DNA of 64,000 bases from JABWBH01 sp964526695 (GTDB lineage: Bacteria > Planctomycetota > Phycisphaerae > UBA1845). Numbering within the stretch: position 1 is the first letter of the stretch; every line of letters starts with the position of its first letter. The stretch lies in the NCBI GenBank assembly GCA_964526695.1, contig CAZGJA010000014.1, forward strand, positions 5,464-69,463, written 5' to 3'. The notes under the pieces were generated by a model. It was not told the origin of the DNA. It did not search any database and was given only the letters and a program-made list of their open reading frames with translations. The position numbers were made by a program, and so were the translations under genes. Shown here one piece after another: positions 54,790 to 64,000 of this stretch.

Positions 54790-56219
54790 CGCGGCGCCTG
54801 CTGGTGTTTTATCTCGCCACGCTCATGGTCATCGTCGCCCTGACCTGCGTGCTCGCGTGGTTCATGATGAAGCGGGCGCTGTACGCGGCGATGGACGACG
54901 GGCTTCATGCCGAAGCGCTCGCCGTCGCCAGCCGCCTGGAGATCGACGAGGGGCGGCTGGTCTTCGAGCAGGCGCCGGGCGACGCGGGCGCGGCGCTCTC
55001 GGCCAATGCGTTCGTGCAGATCGTGCAGGAGAACGGCAGCGTCGTGTTCTCAACGCCGGCGCTGGCTGACGAGAAGACGCTCATCGAGTCCATCGCCGCC
55101 CATGCGCCGGGCGATTCGGTGGATTGCCGCACGCTGCGCCTCTTCCCCGATCAGCAGGCGTGCCGCGTGGCGGGCCTGCACCGCGTGGCGCGGCCGGATG
55201 AAGACGAAATCGAGGAGGATCCGGCCGTCAAGCCGATCGGCGCGTTCGTCTTCGTCGCGCGACCGCTCGCGCCTCTTCAGGCGACGCTTGGGCGGCTGAC
55301 CTCAAGCCTGCTCGCCGTATCCGCGGCCGCGATGCTGCTGGCGCTGGCGGGAGGCGTCTTCGCCGTGCGTCGAGGTCTGCGCCCCTTGCAGCTTGTCGCG
55401 GCCGACCTCGGTCGAGTCGCGCCGGAGAATCCGCATCTTCAACTCAGCGGGTCGCGCGCCCCGATCGAGTTGCAGCCCATCGTTTCAACGATCGACCGAC
55501 TGCTCGGACGCATCCGGGAGGAGCTGCATCGGCAGCGCTGCCTGACGGCGGACATCGCGCACGACTTGCGCACGCCCGTCGCCGGCATGAGAACGTTGTT
55601 GGACGTCTCGCTGCAACGGGAGCGTTCGGCGATCGAGTACGCCGCGGCGATGGAGCAGTGCCGCGGGGCGCTGCGGCAGCTCACCGCCCTGCTCGACGAC
55701 GTGATGGCGCTGTCGCGGCTGGACGCGGGCGTGGACGAGGTCAGGCTCCAGCGCGTGCCGCTGAAGGCGATCGTCGAGGACGCCGTCGCGACCGTGCAGC
55801 CGATGGCCGCGGCGCGCGGCGTCGCCCTCCGCTGCGAGGACTGCCGCGGCGTCGAGCTTGAATCGGACCGCGCGAAAGTCACGCAGATTCTTGCAAACCT
55901 GCTCAGCAACGCCATCGAGCACGGCCAGGACGGCAAGCTTGTCGAACTAGGTTTCGCGTTAACGCCAGATCGCCTGGAATGCTCGATCGCCGATCGCGGA
56001 CGGGGCATCGAGGCGCCGCTGCGCGCCCGCATCTTCGACCGCTTCGTCCGCGGCGACGCCGCCCGCTCGGGCGAGAACGAGCACCACGGACTGGGCCTGC
56101 CCATCGCGGTAGGCCTGGCACGCCTCCTCGGCGGCGACATCCGGCTTGATGAAGCGCACTCGCCCGGCGCCCGCTTCGTCGTAAGCCTGCCTCGGTCACC
56201 CGGCCGACCGGTCCCCTGA
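54774..56219 (+). CDS. Sensor histidine kinase (CusS/QseC-like)
   Basis: 481 residues. Membrane segments at about 10-31 and 178-197 border a ~145-residue sensor loop with two Cys (VDCRTLRLFPDQQACRV). Then a HAMP domain, His in DIAHDLRTPVAGMRT near 262, NLLSNAIEHGQDGK, DRGRGIEAPL and HHGLGLPIAVGLA. Translationally coupled to its regulator. Metal or envelope sensing is plausible from family resemblance and the PepSY-like neighbour. Confidence 0.92.
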   Translation: MHPSLTRRLLVFYLATLMVIVALTCVLAWFMMKRALYAAMDDGLHAEALAVASRLEIDEGRLVFEQAPGDAGAALSANAFVQIVQENGSVVFSTPALADEKTLIESIAAHAPGDSVDCRTLRLFPDQQACRVAGLHRVARPDEDEIEEDPAVKPIGAFVFVARPLAPLQATLGRLTSSLLAVSAAAMLLALAGGVFAVRRGLRPLQLVAADLGRVAPENPHLQLSGSRAPIELQPIVSTIDRLLGRIREELHRQRCLTADIAHDLRTPVAGMRTLLDVSLQRERSAIEYAAAMEQCRGALRQLTALLDDVMALSRLDAGVDEVRLQRVPLKAIVEDAVATVQPMAAARGVALRCEDCRGVELESDRAKVTQILANLLSNAIEHGQDGKLVELGFALTPDRLECSIADRGRGIEAPLRARIFDRFVRGDAARSGENEHHGLGLPIAVGLARLLGGDIRLDEAHSPGARFVVSLPRSPGRPVP

Positions 56220-56322
56220 ATCGACGCCCGCCCCGTCGCGAGCAGAGGTGGATGACCCTCGCTCCCCCGCCACAATCGCTCCACGCGCGCCACGGATCTG
56301 TGGCAAGCCCGTTGAGGGGCGC

Positions 56323-57408
56323 TTATGATTCGCTGGACGCCGAACGAGTCCGGTCCGCCCCCCCTGGCCGCATCGCGCCACCGTAGCTCAATTGGCAGAG
56401 CAGCGGTTTTGTAAACCGCAGGTTATCGGTTCGAGTCCGATCGGTGGCTTGATCTTTTTTCGCAGGGAATCCAGCGTTTTCTCGGGGCTCCTGCCCATTT
56501 CGGGAAGCATCGCCCGTCCTAACATTTCTCGCACTACTTCGCACTGATTCGCTGTGATTTGTACCGCGCGCGCTAGCGCCAGCGCTGCGCGCTGCGCTGG
56601 GGGTCCGATCGTCGGTTCCGGTGGCACGCAGCGATTGGGCGGGTTCACACGTCGTCCCCGTCGAGGGGAGTGCATCCAACGCCGCGGACAGGTCCGTCAG
56701 GCGCGCATGAGCGTAGCGCCCGATCGTCAGCTTGGGATCGGAGTGCCGCGCCAACTCCTGCGCCACCTTCACCGAAACGCCGCTGTTGACCAGCCGGGTG
56801 ATGTACGAATGCCGCAGGCCGTGGAAGTCCGCGACGCGCCCGGACCCATCCGCGACGGCCAGAAACTCCGCTTTCCGGCGCTCGCGCCGTTCATTGCGAC
56901 CGAGACCCTCACGAATCCACCTTGCCCGAGCCAGCCGAAGATCGGCGCGGATCAGCTCGGCCGTCCGGCTCGAAAGCGAAAAGACTGGCTTGCTCCGCGG
57001 CTTGCCTTGAAGCCAACCGCGGAGCTGCTCGGCCAGGTCCGCCCGGATCGGTTGCACGTCCTCACGTCGCCGCTTGGAGCTGCCAGCAGACACGGTGATC
57101 GTCGGCGGATCGGCGTCGAGGTCGAAACTCTCGGGCGTCAGGGACCGAAGCTCGGACGATCGGAAGCCGGTGCCAAGCGCCGTCCGGTACGCCATTGCCC
57201 GCGCGGGTCCATCCATGCCGAGCCGCACGGGTCCGCTCTCGGCTGAATCGATCAGCGCCTTAATCTCCGCATCGGTGAGCGCCCGCCGTTCGTACACGCG
57301 CTCTGTCGCCACGTTGAAGTCAGCTTTCAGGAATGCGAGCGCGTCGGTCGCCGTCCGTCCGTCCCGCGCAAGCCGGCGGGAGAACTGCTTGATCCCCCGG
57401 ATGTAGTG
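56323..57408 (-). pseudogene. Tyrosine recombinase (phage-type integrase) remnant at tRNA-Thr
   Basis: The frame reads HYIRGIKQFSRRLARDGRTA, then VYERRALTDAEIKALID and the catalytic box: Arg in TGFRSSELRSLTPE, His-x-x-Arg in FHGLRHSYITRL, His and Tyr in ELARHSDPKLTIGRYAHARL. A TAG at 57411-57409 cuts it, and the N-terminal arm-binding domain is missing. Its 3' end crosses the tRNA gene, as in elements that integrate there. The core domain is well kept, so loss is recent. Confidence 0.8.
56378..56450 (+). tRNA. tRNA-Thr (anticodon TGT)
   Basis: Acceptor stem gccaccg pairs with cggtggc at 56443-56449. The anticodon arm gcggt-ttTGTaa-accgc reads TGT, for ACA codons. The T arm has ggttcgagtcc. 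Encoded without CCA. A decayed integrase gene reaches into it from the other strand. Confidence 0.95.
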
Positions 57409-57787
57409 CTAGATACCGAATAAATCCCGCTGTAGTCATTCCGAGGAGCTGGCGCGTCGGCATGGTCGAGGCCTAAATGAACATGCACCGCACGGCCCTG
57501 ATCGCTCGCGCATGCGTCATCGAACCAAAGCTCCTGTCCGCCGATTCCGAAGGCGTCAATCGTGCTGGTCACCGCTTTGAGAATCAGGCGCTGCGGGCGT
57601 CGGCGATAACAGTCCGTGGCGAATGGCCACTCTCGTCACTCCCGCGAAGGCGGAAATCCAGCCCCTGGCTTGCGACGACGCAGACTCCAGCGGATTCCCG
57701 GGCGGACTGGACCGCCGCCTGCGCGGCCGTGACGGTCATCACGCCTCGCCGTTGGCAGCATCGGCGGATGCCCGTACAGTCGCGGCA
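57409..57787. other. 379 bp, probably debris of the integrated element
   Basis: No full gene. A short minus-strand run (ELWFDDACASDQGRAVHVHL) hints at a protein fragment that I cannot place. Confidence 0.35.
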
Positions 57788-59065
57788 ATGGATACACCTG
57801 ACATGCCGGCCGAAGCGCCGTTGCCCGACCTGACCGAGGATCTACCCGGCGCGGGCGGCGTCATCAAGCAAATCAACGAGGATTTCCGCGTCGAGGAGCT
57901 GCCCCTGTACGCTCCGGCCGGCAGCGGCACGCACGTGTACTTCGGAATCGAGAAGGACGGCCTGACGACGCACGCGGCCATCGAGCGCATCGCGCGCTCC
58001 GTGGGCAGGCATCCGCGCGAGATCGGCTACGCGGGACTGAAGGACGCACATGCCGTCACGCGGCAGACGCTCAGCCTCGAGCACATCGACCCGCAGCGCA
58101 TCGCCGATCTCGACATCGCCGATCTGCGCGTGCTGTGGGTTGATCGACACGGCAACAAGCTCAAGCTCGGGCACCTGCGCGGCAACCGCTTCGTGCTCCG
58201 CGTGCGCGAGATCGACGCCGGCGCGGCCGCTCGCGCGGAAGCGATCCTCGCCGTGCTGAGACGCCGGGGCATGCCCAACTACTTCGGACCCCAGCGGTTC
58301 GGCGCGCGCGGCGACACCGGGCTGATCGGCAAGGCCGCCATGCTCGGCGATTTCGAGGACGCGATGCGGTACGTCCTCGGCAGGCCCACGCCCGAGGATC
58401 GTGGACCGGTGCTGGCCGCGCGGCGGCATTTCGAGGCGGGCGAATACGAGCAGGCGTCGCGCCTGTGGTTCAAGGCCTCCGTGCCGAACGCCAAGGCGTG
58501 CCGCGATCTGGCGCAGCGCGCGACGGCGTGGCGCAAGGCGTGGATGACGCTGGGGCCTTCGTTGCGGAAGCTGTATCTCAACGCCTACCAGGCGCGGATT
58601 TTCAACCTGGTCGTGGCGAGGCGGATCACGGCGATCGACCGGATGCTCACGGGCGACATCGCCTGGCTGCATCGCAACGGCGCGTGCTTCCGCGTCGAGG
58701 ACGCCGAGGCGGAGCAGCCGCGCTGCGAGCAGTTCGAGATTTCAGCCACGGGTCCGCTGTTTGGACCGCGCATGACCGCGGCGGAAGGCGAGCCGGGCCG
58801 GATCGAGTCCGACGTCTTCGCTTCCGAGGGGATCACGCCGGAAGTGCTTCAAGGCAACAAGGACGCGCGCGTGGACGGCGCGCGCCGCGCCTTGCGCGTG
58901 TCGATCGGGGACGCCGTATGCGAGGAGGGCGAGGACGCGCGGGGTCGCTTCCTGCAACTGACGTTCGATCTCCCCAGCGGAAGCTACGCGACGTGCCTGA
59001 CGCGCGAAGTGTGCAAGTCGGGTGTGAAAGCCTCGGAAAGCCAGGCGCCTGACGACGAAGCATGA
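57788..59065 (+). CDS. truD: tRNA pseudouridine(13) synthase TruD
   Basis: 425 residues from ATG 57788; the frame is open 165 bases further up without conservation. It converts U13 of tRNA-Glu to pseudouridine. Family signs: INEDFRVEELPLYAPAGSGT, catalytic Asp in GYAGLKDAHAVTRQTLS near residue 86, KLGHLRGNRFVLRVR, NYFGPQRFG and LNAYQARIFN. The C-terminal tail after PSGSYATCLTREVCKS is short and normal. Confidence 0.95.
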   Translation: MDTPDMPAEAPLPDLTEDLPGAGGVIKQINEDFRVEELPLYAPAGSGTHVYFGIEKDGLTTHAAIERIARSVGRHPREIGYAGLKDAHAVTRQTLSLEHIDPQRIADLDIADLRVLWVDRHGNKLKLGHLRGNRFVLRVREIDAGAAARAEAILAVLRRRGMPNYFGPQRFGARGDTGLIGKAAMLGDFEDAMRYVLGRPTPEDRGPVLAARRHFEAGEYEQASRLWFKASVPNAKACRDLAQRATAWRKAWMTLGPSLRKLYLNAYQARIFNLVVARRITAIDRMLTGDIAWLHRNGACFRVEDAEAEQPRCEQFEISATGPLFGPRMTAAEGEPGRIESDVFASEGITPEVLQGNKDARVDGARRALRVSIGDAVCEEGEDARGRFLQLTFDLPSGSYATCLTREVCKSGVKASESQAPDDEA

Positions 59066-59300
59066 GTTGCAGATGCGCGTGGCGATGAGGCGCGCGAGGT
59101 GGAATCGACGCTTGGCCGATTCCGCTCGCAGCGGCAATCAGAACCCGAAGCGCCAGCGAGGGCGGTATCCGCAACGTCTCGCGCCCAACATGCCGGCGTC
59201 CCGACGGTTTGTGGTATCATCGTATCCGAGTCCAATGAACCGGACCGGAGATGGCCGACGAAGCGGAAATCGCGGGAGGCGCTGCGACGGGAGGTTCAAC

Positions 59301-60800
59301 ATGCGAAGCTTCACGTTGACGGTTTCATGCTCCCTGCTTGTGTTCATTCTTCCCGCGATCCCCACGACATCCGCCCAGACATGGACCGAGTCTGACAAGG
59401 TCTTCGCCGGCGATGCGGCGCCCGATTCCGTCTTCGGGCACGCGATCGGCGTGTCGCGCGACGCGGCGATCGTCGGCGCTTACCGCAACGACCGCTGGCG
59501 CGGCGCCGCTTACGTGCTGCGCCGCGTGGACGGGGCATGGGTGCAGGAGACGAAGCTGACCGCGTCCGACGCGGCGGCGGATGACTGCTTCGGCTGGTCA
59601 GCGGCCATCAGCGGATCGCTGGCGGTGGCGGGCGCTTATGGCGACGACGACGCCGGCTCGCAATCCGGCTCCGCCTATGTCTTCGAAAAGCTCGGCGATC
59701 GGTGGTCGCAGACGGCCAGGCTGACCGACGCCGACGCCGCCACGATCGACGCCTTCGGCATCAGCGCCGCGATCCTCGGCGCAAGCACCGCATCGAGCGA
59801 GGCAATCTTCATTGGCGCGCCGTTCGACGACGAGCCGGCGCTGGACTGCGGCTCCGTTTGCGTGTTCGAGCGGCGCGACGGGCAATGGACGCAGACGGGG
59901 AAGATCACCGCTTCCGACGCCGACAGCCAGGACCGGTTCGGCATCGCGGTCGCGGCATCCGGCGATTGGCTCCTCGTCGGCGCCTACTTCGACGACGAGC
60001 GGGGCGAAGACGCCGGAGCGGCATACCTCTTCCATCGCGAGCAGGGACAGTGGATTCAGCACGCCAGGCTGACGGCCGATCCGGCCGGGGCGCGCGATGA
60101 GTTCGGCTACGCGGTCGCGCTCGAAGGCGGCACGGCGATGGTCGGCGCGCGTTACCACGACGCGCACGGAGGCGACTCCGGGGCCGTGTATGTCTTCACC
60201 GAGGCGAACGGCGCGTGGACGCAAACGTCGCGGCTCACGCCCGATGACGCGGCCGCTTTCGCGCGTTTTGGAAACTCGGTGGCGATGCTGGGCGACGTGG
60301 CGATCATCGGCGCCGATCACGACGACGATCGCGGCACCTCCGGCGGCGCCGCCTACGTCTTCCGCAGGGCGGGGGACGCTTGGATCCAGCAGAGCAAGCT
60401 CATCGGTCACGACACCCGCGCGGGAGACGAGGTGGGACACGCCGTCGCTCTGAGCACGGGTTCGGCGCTCGTCGGCGCGCGACTCGATGACGACTGGGGC
60501 ATGGACAGCGGCTCGGTCTTCGTCTTCCGACCGGACACGCCGTGCACCGAACATGAGCGCATCAACCGTGCGGCCTGCTCCTCGCGCGGCGGCGTGAACA
60601 CGCTGAAAGTCTCGCTCCGCGGCGGAGCGGCCGGCGATGCGTTCGGCCTGCTGCTTTCGACGGGCGATGCCCACCATGGCACATTGGACGATGGCGGGCG
60701 CGCCAAGGTTCGATTCCGACGCCTGCTCACGGGCGACGGCGGAGTGATCGCTGACTGGGGCTGCGGCGCGACGCATGAGCTGGCGTACACATGCCCGTGA
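59301..60800 (+). CDS. Secreted FG-GAP (integrin-type beta-propeller) protein
   Basis: 499 residues from ATG 59301 (gggagg nine bases upstream). Signal peptide about 1-25 (LLVFILPAIPTTSAQ). Seven to eight repeats of ~50 residues each: ...D.FG.AVA..G...VGA...DD.G..SGAAYVF....G.W.Q..KLTA.DA. The final ~80 residues (CTEHERINRAACSSRGGVN to CGATHELAYTCP) resemble the C-terminal domain of the two type-3-repeat giants. Likely a surface protein. Confidence 0.85.
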   Translation: MRSFTLTVSCSLLVFILPAIPTTSAQTWTESDKVFAGDAAPDSVFGHAIGVSRDAAIVGAYRNDRWRGAAYVLRRVDGAWVQETKLTASDAAADDCFGWSAAISGSLAVAGAYGDDDAGSQSGSAYVFEKLGDRWSQTARLTDADAATIDAFGISAAILGASTASSEAIFIGAPFDDEPALDCGSVCVFERRDGQWTQTGKITASDADSQDRFGIAVAASGDWLLVGAYFDDERGEDAGAAYLFHREQGQWIQHARLTADPAGARDEFGYAVALEGGTAMVGARYHDAHGGDSGAVYVFTEANGAWTQTSRLTPDDAAAFARFGNSVAMLGDVAIIGADHDDDRGTSGGAAYVFRRAGDAWIQQSKLIGHDTRAGDEVGHAVALSTGSALVGARLDDDWGMDSGSVFVFRPDTPCTEHERINRAACSSRGGVNTLKVSLRGGAAGDAFGLLLSTGDAHHGTLDDGGRAKVRFRRLLTGDGGVIADWGCGATHELAYTCP

Positions 60801-60884
60801 AGCCATACCGCTGAAATCCTGCCTGACGCCGACGCCGCCATGAGCTTCACGCGCGTCCGGGCGAAGGATGAAGACCTGCTGCAA

Positions 60885-61856
60885 TCAGCTCATCCGCCGC
60901 CGGTGCTGGAAGCTGCGCACCGCATCCACCGAGTACAGCAGCAGCCCCGCCCAGATCAGCGCGAAGCTGGCCGCGTGTACGCGCGTGAACGCCTCGCCAT
61001 AGATCGCAACGCCGACAACCAGTTGAAGCGTCGGCGCGAGGTATTGCAGAAACCCCAGAGTCGCCAGCCGCAGTCGCCGTGCCGCCGCCGCAAAGCACAG
61101 CAGCGGAATCGACGTCATCACGCCCGATAGTGCCAGCAACGCGTCGCTGCCCCGCCCATGCTCGCCGAACGATCCGGTGCCGGCGATGCCGAGGTAGATC
61201 AGGTACCCCGCTGCCAGCGGCGCCAGCAGCATCGTCTCCACCGTCAGCCCGACCAGCGCCCCCGCAGCGACGCGCTTGCGCAGCAATCCGTAAAACGCAA
61301 ACGTCCCGGCCAGAAACAGCGCGATCGAGGGGAACACACCGCGACCGATCGTCATCACCACGACGCCGCCGGCGGCCAGCACGACGCTGATCTTCTGCAT
61401 CGGTCGCAGGCTTTCGCCGAGGAATATCCGCCCCAGCAGGATGTTCACCAGCGGGTTGATGAAATACCCGAGACTCCCCTCGACGATGCGTTTCGTGGCC
61501 GTGGCGTGGATGTACGCGAACCAGTTGGCCGCCACGAGCACCGTGGAGAACATCAGCGTCCTTCGCGTTCGCGGCTCGCGCAGCGCGATCCACGCCGCGC
61601 CCCACTGCCCGAAGGCGAACATCAACCCCGACAGAAGCAGCAGAGACCAGACGACACGTTGCGCCACGACTTCCAACGGCGGCGCCACGCCCGTCGCCAT
61701 CTTGAAGTAGATCGGCGCCATCCCCCACGAGCCGTAGGCCGCCAGCCCGTACAGCACTCCGGCGCGCGACGCATGACCGTCGCCACGGCTCGCGGGCGTC
61801 CCCTCCGCAGCCGTCGTGGAAGGGGACTCGGCGGGAACCGGCGAAGAATCGCTCAT
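60885..61856 (-). CDS. rarD: EamA-family permease, RarD-like
   Basis: 323 residues from ATG 61856, overlapping the stop of the upstream glycosyltransferase (ATGA). Ten membrane segments; conserved start GVLYGLAAYGSWGMAPIYFK, AQRVVWSLLLL, NWFAYIHATATKRIVEGSLG, YFINPLVNILLG and LGFLQYLAPTLQ match RarD. Transported substrate unknown. Confidence 0.9.
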   Translation of the reverse strand: MSDSSPVPAESPSTTAAEGTPASRGDGHASRAGVLYGLAAYGSWGMAPIYFKMATGVAPPLEVVAQRVVWSLLLLSGLMFAFGQWGAAWIALREPRTRRTLMFSTVLVAANWFAYIHATATKRIVEGSLGYFINPLVNILLGRIFLGESLRPMQKISVVLAAGGVVVMTIGRGVFPSIALFLAGTFAFYGLLRKRVAAGALVGLTVETMLLAPLAAGYLIYLGIAGTGSFGEHGRGSDALLALSGVMTSIPLLCFAAAARRLRLATLGFLQYLAPTLQLVVGVAIYGEAFTRVHAASFALIWAGLLLYSVDAVRSFQHRRRMS

Positions 61857-63748
61857 TCGCCGCGGCGCTCCCCTCGCAGCGCCCGAAGCCGATCCGCAAT
61901 GAACTCGCTTTCCGGCTTCAGCTCCAACGCCTTCTCCCACGCCTGCCGGCGCTCCTCAACCGCCGCCCCGGCCTCGTCGAGCGCCAGCCCCAGATAAGTC
62001 CATGTCATCACGTTACCAGGATCATGCACGACGCCGCGACGCGCGAAGTGCAGCGCGCCGGCGAGATCGGGAGGTTGCTGCGTGCGGAAGTAATTGGACA
62101 ACAGAACTTCCAGCGTTTCCGGGCGACGCTCGATCGCCTCGATCCGCCCCATGCGGTAGTTGTCGAGAACGATCATGGACTCCGTCCAGGGTCTCGCCGC
62201 GGCATCTCTCGGGTTCCGCTGAAACATCGGCTCGAACTTCGCCGCCGGACCCCACACCGTCGGACCGCACAACGACAGAGCCACGAAAGCCACGAGTACC
62301 ATCCCTATCTCCACTCGCTCGGACGGTCGTCGTTGCGATGAGGTGGCGAACAGGCGGACCCCGATAACGCCCGCGACGACGGCAAACGGCGCGCCGAACG
62401 TCAGCGCGCGAATCAGCGACCACCGACCGTCGCTCCACGAAACCCACCCCAGCGACGCGGCCGCCACAAGCGCACACCACGCCACGGCGCCGCCCTGCCG
62501 GGTTGGTGAGGACCCACGTAATCGCGGCAACGTCAGCGCCGCCAGCAGCCACAGCGCCGGCAGATACATCAGATGAAACCGCGCCCCCGTCGCCCCGCGC
62601 CACACAACGTATGCGCATCCGACGACGGCCCACGCGAGAAGGGCGGCCTGAGCCCGCCGCCGCGAAGTCCACCCTCTCCGATGCCCCGAAAGCACGTCCG
62701 CCGACGCAAGCACGAGCGTCACCAGCATCAAGCCCATCGCCATCGCGTTCGTGGGCCAGACGCCCGCATCGAGCCACACCATCGCCGCCTCGATCGGCGG
62801 ACCGACCACGTGCGCCTTTGCTTTCCCGTACTCCAGCGTCATCGCCCGCACGAGGTCGAGCACGCCCGACGCGTCCGCCTTCGCCTCGTGAACGATCGTG
62901 CGTCCGGCGTAATGTCGCCCCGCAAGCGTGAACCACGCGCCGACCGGCGCGGCCGCAAGCACCAGCGAAACAACAATCCCTCGAACGCGCGCACCCCGAT
63001 CCTCGCGCGAAACCGCCGCGGCGACGCACTCGCCCAGCACGTTCAACCCGACGATGAACAGCGCCTTGCCGAAAAACGTCAGCGCCATCCCCGCCCAGCA
63101 CGCGCCCCGCAGAACCCCGCTCTGCCGCCGCCCGGACCCGCAGACGACCGGGATCATGAAGACCACCAGCAGCGCTTCGAAGAAATCGCTGCGCACCGTG
63201 CAGAATGAGAGGATGTCGGACAGCGCCAGGAACGCCGCGAAGATCAGCGCCGTCCGTCGGCCAAATCGCCGCGCGGCGCAGACGTAGCCGAGCGCGGGAA
63301 TCGCCAGGCTGCACAACATCGGAACGAGCCGCAGCCCCGACAGCGTGACCTCTCCGGTGAAGCGCAGCGGCAGCGACTCCACCCACCACCACAGCGGCGC
63401 CAGCGCGCTGCTCCGCTGCATCGGCGTCTCCACCAGCCACGCAGCGGGCGACTTCGCCATCTCCAACAGCCCCACGGCCATGACGAACACTTCGTCATAA
63501 CCCACGGGAAGTCGAATCGACAGCATGAGCCGATACGCGCCGCCGGCGACCAGAATCAGCAGGAGCAAGCCCAAGCGAACGCGCCGCCGCCGCGCAAGCG
63601 ATCGCGGCGCAAACCGTCTCGACCCAAGCGCCGGCCCATCGGCTTGAGTGGTCAGAGTCGGGGCGTTCCCATGTTCGCCATCAGTCACCGTGACGTGTTG
63701 ACCTCCGGGCGGGTGATTAAGGTGATCGCGACATGCGGTCAAGCTCAC
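61853..63748 (-). CDS. GT-C type membrane glycosyltransferase with TPR-like C-terminus
   Basis: 631 residues from GTG 63748; another GTG at 63694 may be the true start. First membrane segment (RLGLLLLILVAGGAYRLML) precedes the Asp/Glu pair in LPVGYDEVFVMAVG, the usual catalytic loop of lipid-linked-sugar transferases. Then about ten segments, followed by a helical tail (FARRGVVHDPGNVMTWTYLG). Topology mirrors 28694-30568. Substrate unknown. Confidence 0.75.
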   Translation of the reverse strand: MSLTACRDHLNHPPGGQHVTVTDGEHGNAPTLTTQADGPALGSRRFAPRSLARRRRVRLGLLLLILVAGGAYRLMLSIRLPVGYDEVFVMAVGLLEMAKSPAAWLVETPMQRSSALAPLWWWVESLPLRFTGEVTLSGLRLVPMLCSLAIPALGYVCAARRFGRRTALIFAAFLALSDILSFCTVRSDFFEALLVVFMIPVVCGSGRRQSGVLRGACWAGMALTFFGKALFIVGLNVLGECVAAAVSREDRGARVRGIVVSLVLAAAPVGAWFTLAGRHYAGRTIVHEAKADASGVLDLVRAMTLEYGKAKAHVVGPPIEAAMVWLDAGVWPTNAMAMGLMLVTLVLASADVLSGHRRGWTSRRRAQAALLAWAVVGCAYVVWRGATGARFHLMYLPALWLLAALTLPRLRGSSPTRQGGAVAWCALVAAASLGWVSWSDGRWSLIRALTFGAPFAVVAGVIGVRLFATSSQRRPSERVEIGMVLVAFVALSLCGPTVWGPAAKFEPMFQRNPRDAAARPWTESMIVLDNYRMGRIEAIERRPETLEVLLSNYFRTQQPPDLAGALHFARRGVVHDPGNVMTWTYLGLALDEAGAAVEERRQAWEKALELKPESEFIADRLRALRGERRGE

Positions 63749-63919
63749 CTCGCGTTCATCATCCGGTGCAAGCGCAACGACCGCGCTGGATATCGGCTGA
63801 TCGCGTAGGGCGGGCTACGCCTGCCTGCGCCCCAACGAGCCCGCGCGATCGGCGGGCATAGCCCCATAAGCGTTAACTTAATTGTGGTGCGTTGAGGATT
63901 ATCGTGGTATGGTTGGGGC

Positions 63920-64000
63920 ATGGAAGCCACGGAAGGTTTGATACCGGCGGACGAATGGAACCTGTTGAAGCGTTATTTTCCGCCGGGCTGGGAGGCTGCG
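63920..64000 (+). mobile_element. Start of a probable IS transposase gene, cut by window edge
   Basis: The last 27 codons read MEATEGLIPADEWNLLKRYF then PPGWEAA. This resembles the N-terminus of IS4-like transposases as I recall them. The upstream gcgttaacttaattgtggtg may hold the left inverted repeat. Only the start is visible. Confidence 0.5.

Noticed and set aside
7094..57411. TAG reassigned as a sense codon, suggested by three in-frame TAGs (7520, 40251, 57409)
   Set aside because: Several intact genes here end normally in TAG (pyrG, rsfS, the kinase at 19376, the glycosyltransferase at 28694, the dehydrogenase), so TAG is an ordinary stop; the three cases are better read as separate nonsense mutations.

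Overview
The window is GC-rich bacterial DNA that looks like a planctomycete, possibly of the Phycisphaerae type; this is inference from gene content. Pointers are calcium-binding type-3-repeat giant proteins, small membrane proteins with a C-terminal CxxCGYxLxG...CPxCG ribbon, very many short palindromic repeats (some inside genes), a 5S rRNA gene standing alone, and UAP1-like sugar pyrophosphorylase and KdsB implying an LPS-bearing envelope.

Layout. 1-6.8 kb: SPFH/HflK-like membrane protein (cut by the window start), ABC-2 permease, ClpB, small aspartic protease. 6.8-9.4 kb: an accessory island of tiny toxin-antitoxin-like modules (TIR-like protein, PIN protein, two copies of a 64-residue partner, DUF4160/DUF2442 pair). 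It is built against the 3' end of a P5C dehydrogenase gene, whose tail is duplicated between modules. 11-24 kb: hydrolase, lipoprotein, kdsB, pyrG, M48 protease, a two-component pair, sugar-nucleotide pyrophosphorylase, rsfS. 24-33 kb: thioredoxin-like protein, PhoR-like kinase, glycosyltransferase, Smr-less MutS2, lone 5S rRNA. 33-44 kb: three large secreted proteins, two of them tandem type-3-repeat paralogues; the second has an in-frame TAG just after its signal peptide.

44-51.4 kb: fliM, then a complete polyhydroxyalkanoate cluster: phaR facing away, then phasin, phaA, a short phaE-like gene, phaC and phaB. Thiolase condenses acetyl-CoA, the reductase yields 3-hydroxybutyryl-CoA, the synthase polymerises it, phasin coats granules and PhaR senses them. 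Two elements with related inverted ends sit inside this operon, one carrying an S23 four-helix-bundle gene.

51.5-64 kb: PepSY-like acidic protein, secreted Cys-rich protein and an OmpR/kinase pair; tRNA-Thr overlapped by a decayed integrase; truD; an FG-GAP protein sharing a C-terminal domain with the type-3-repeat giants; RarD-like permease; a GT-C glycosyltransferase; and the first codons of a probable IS transposase at the right edge.
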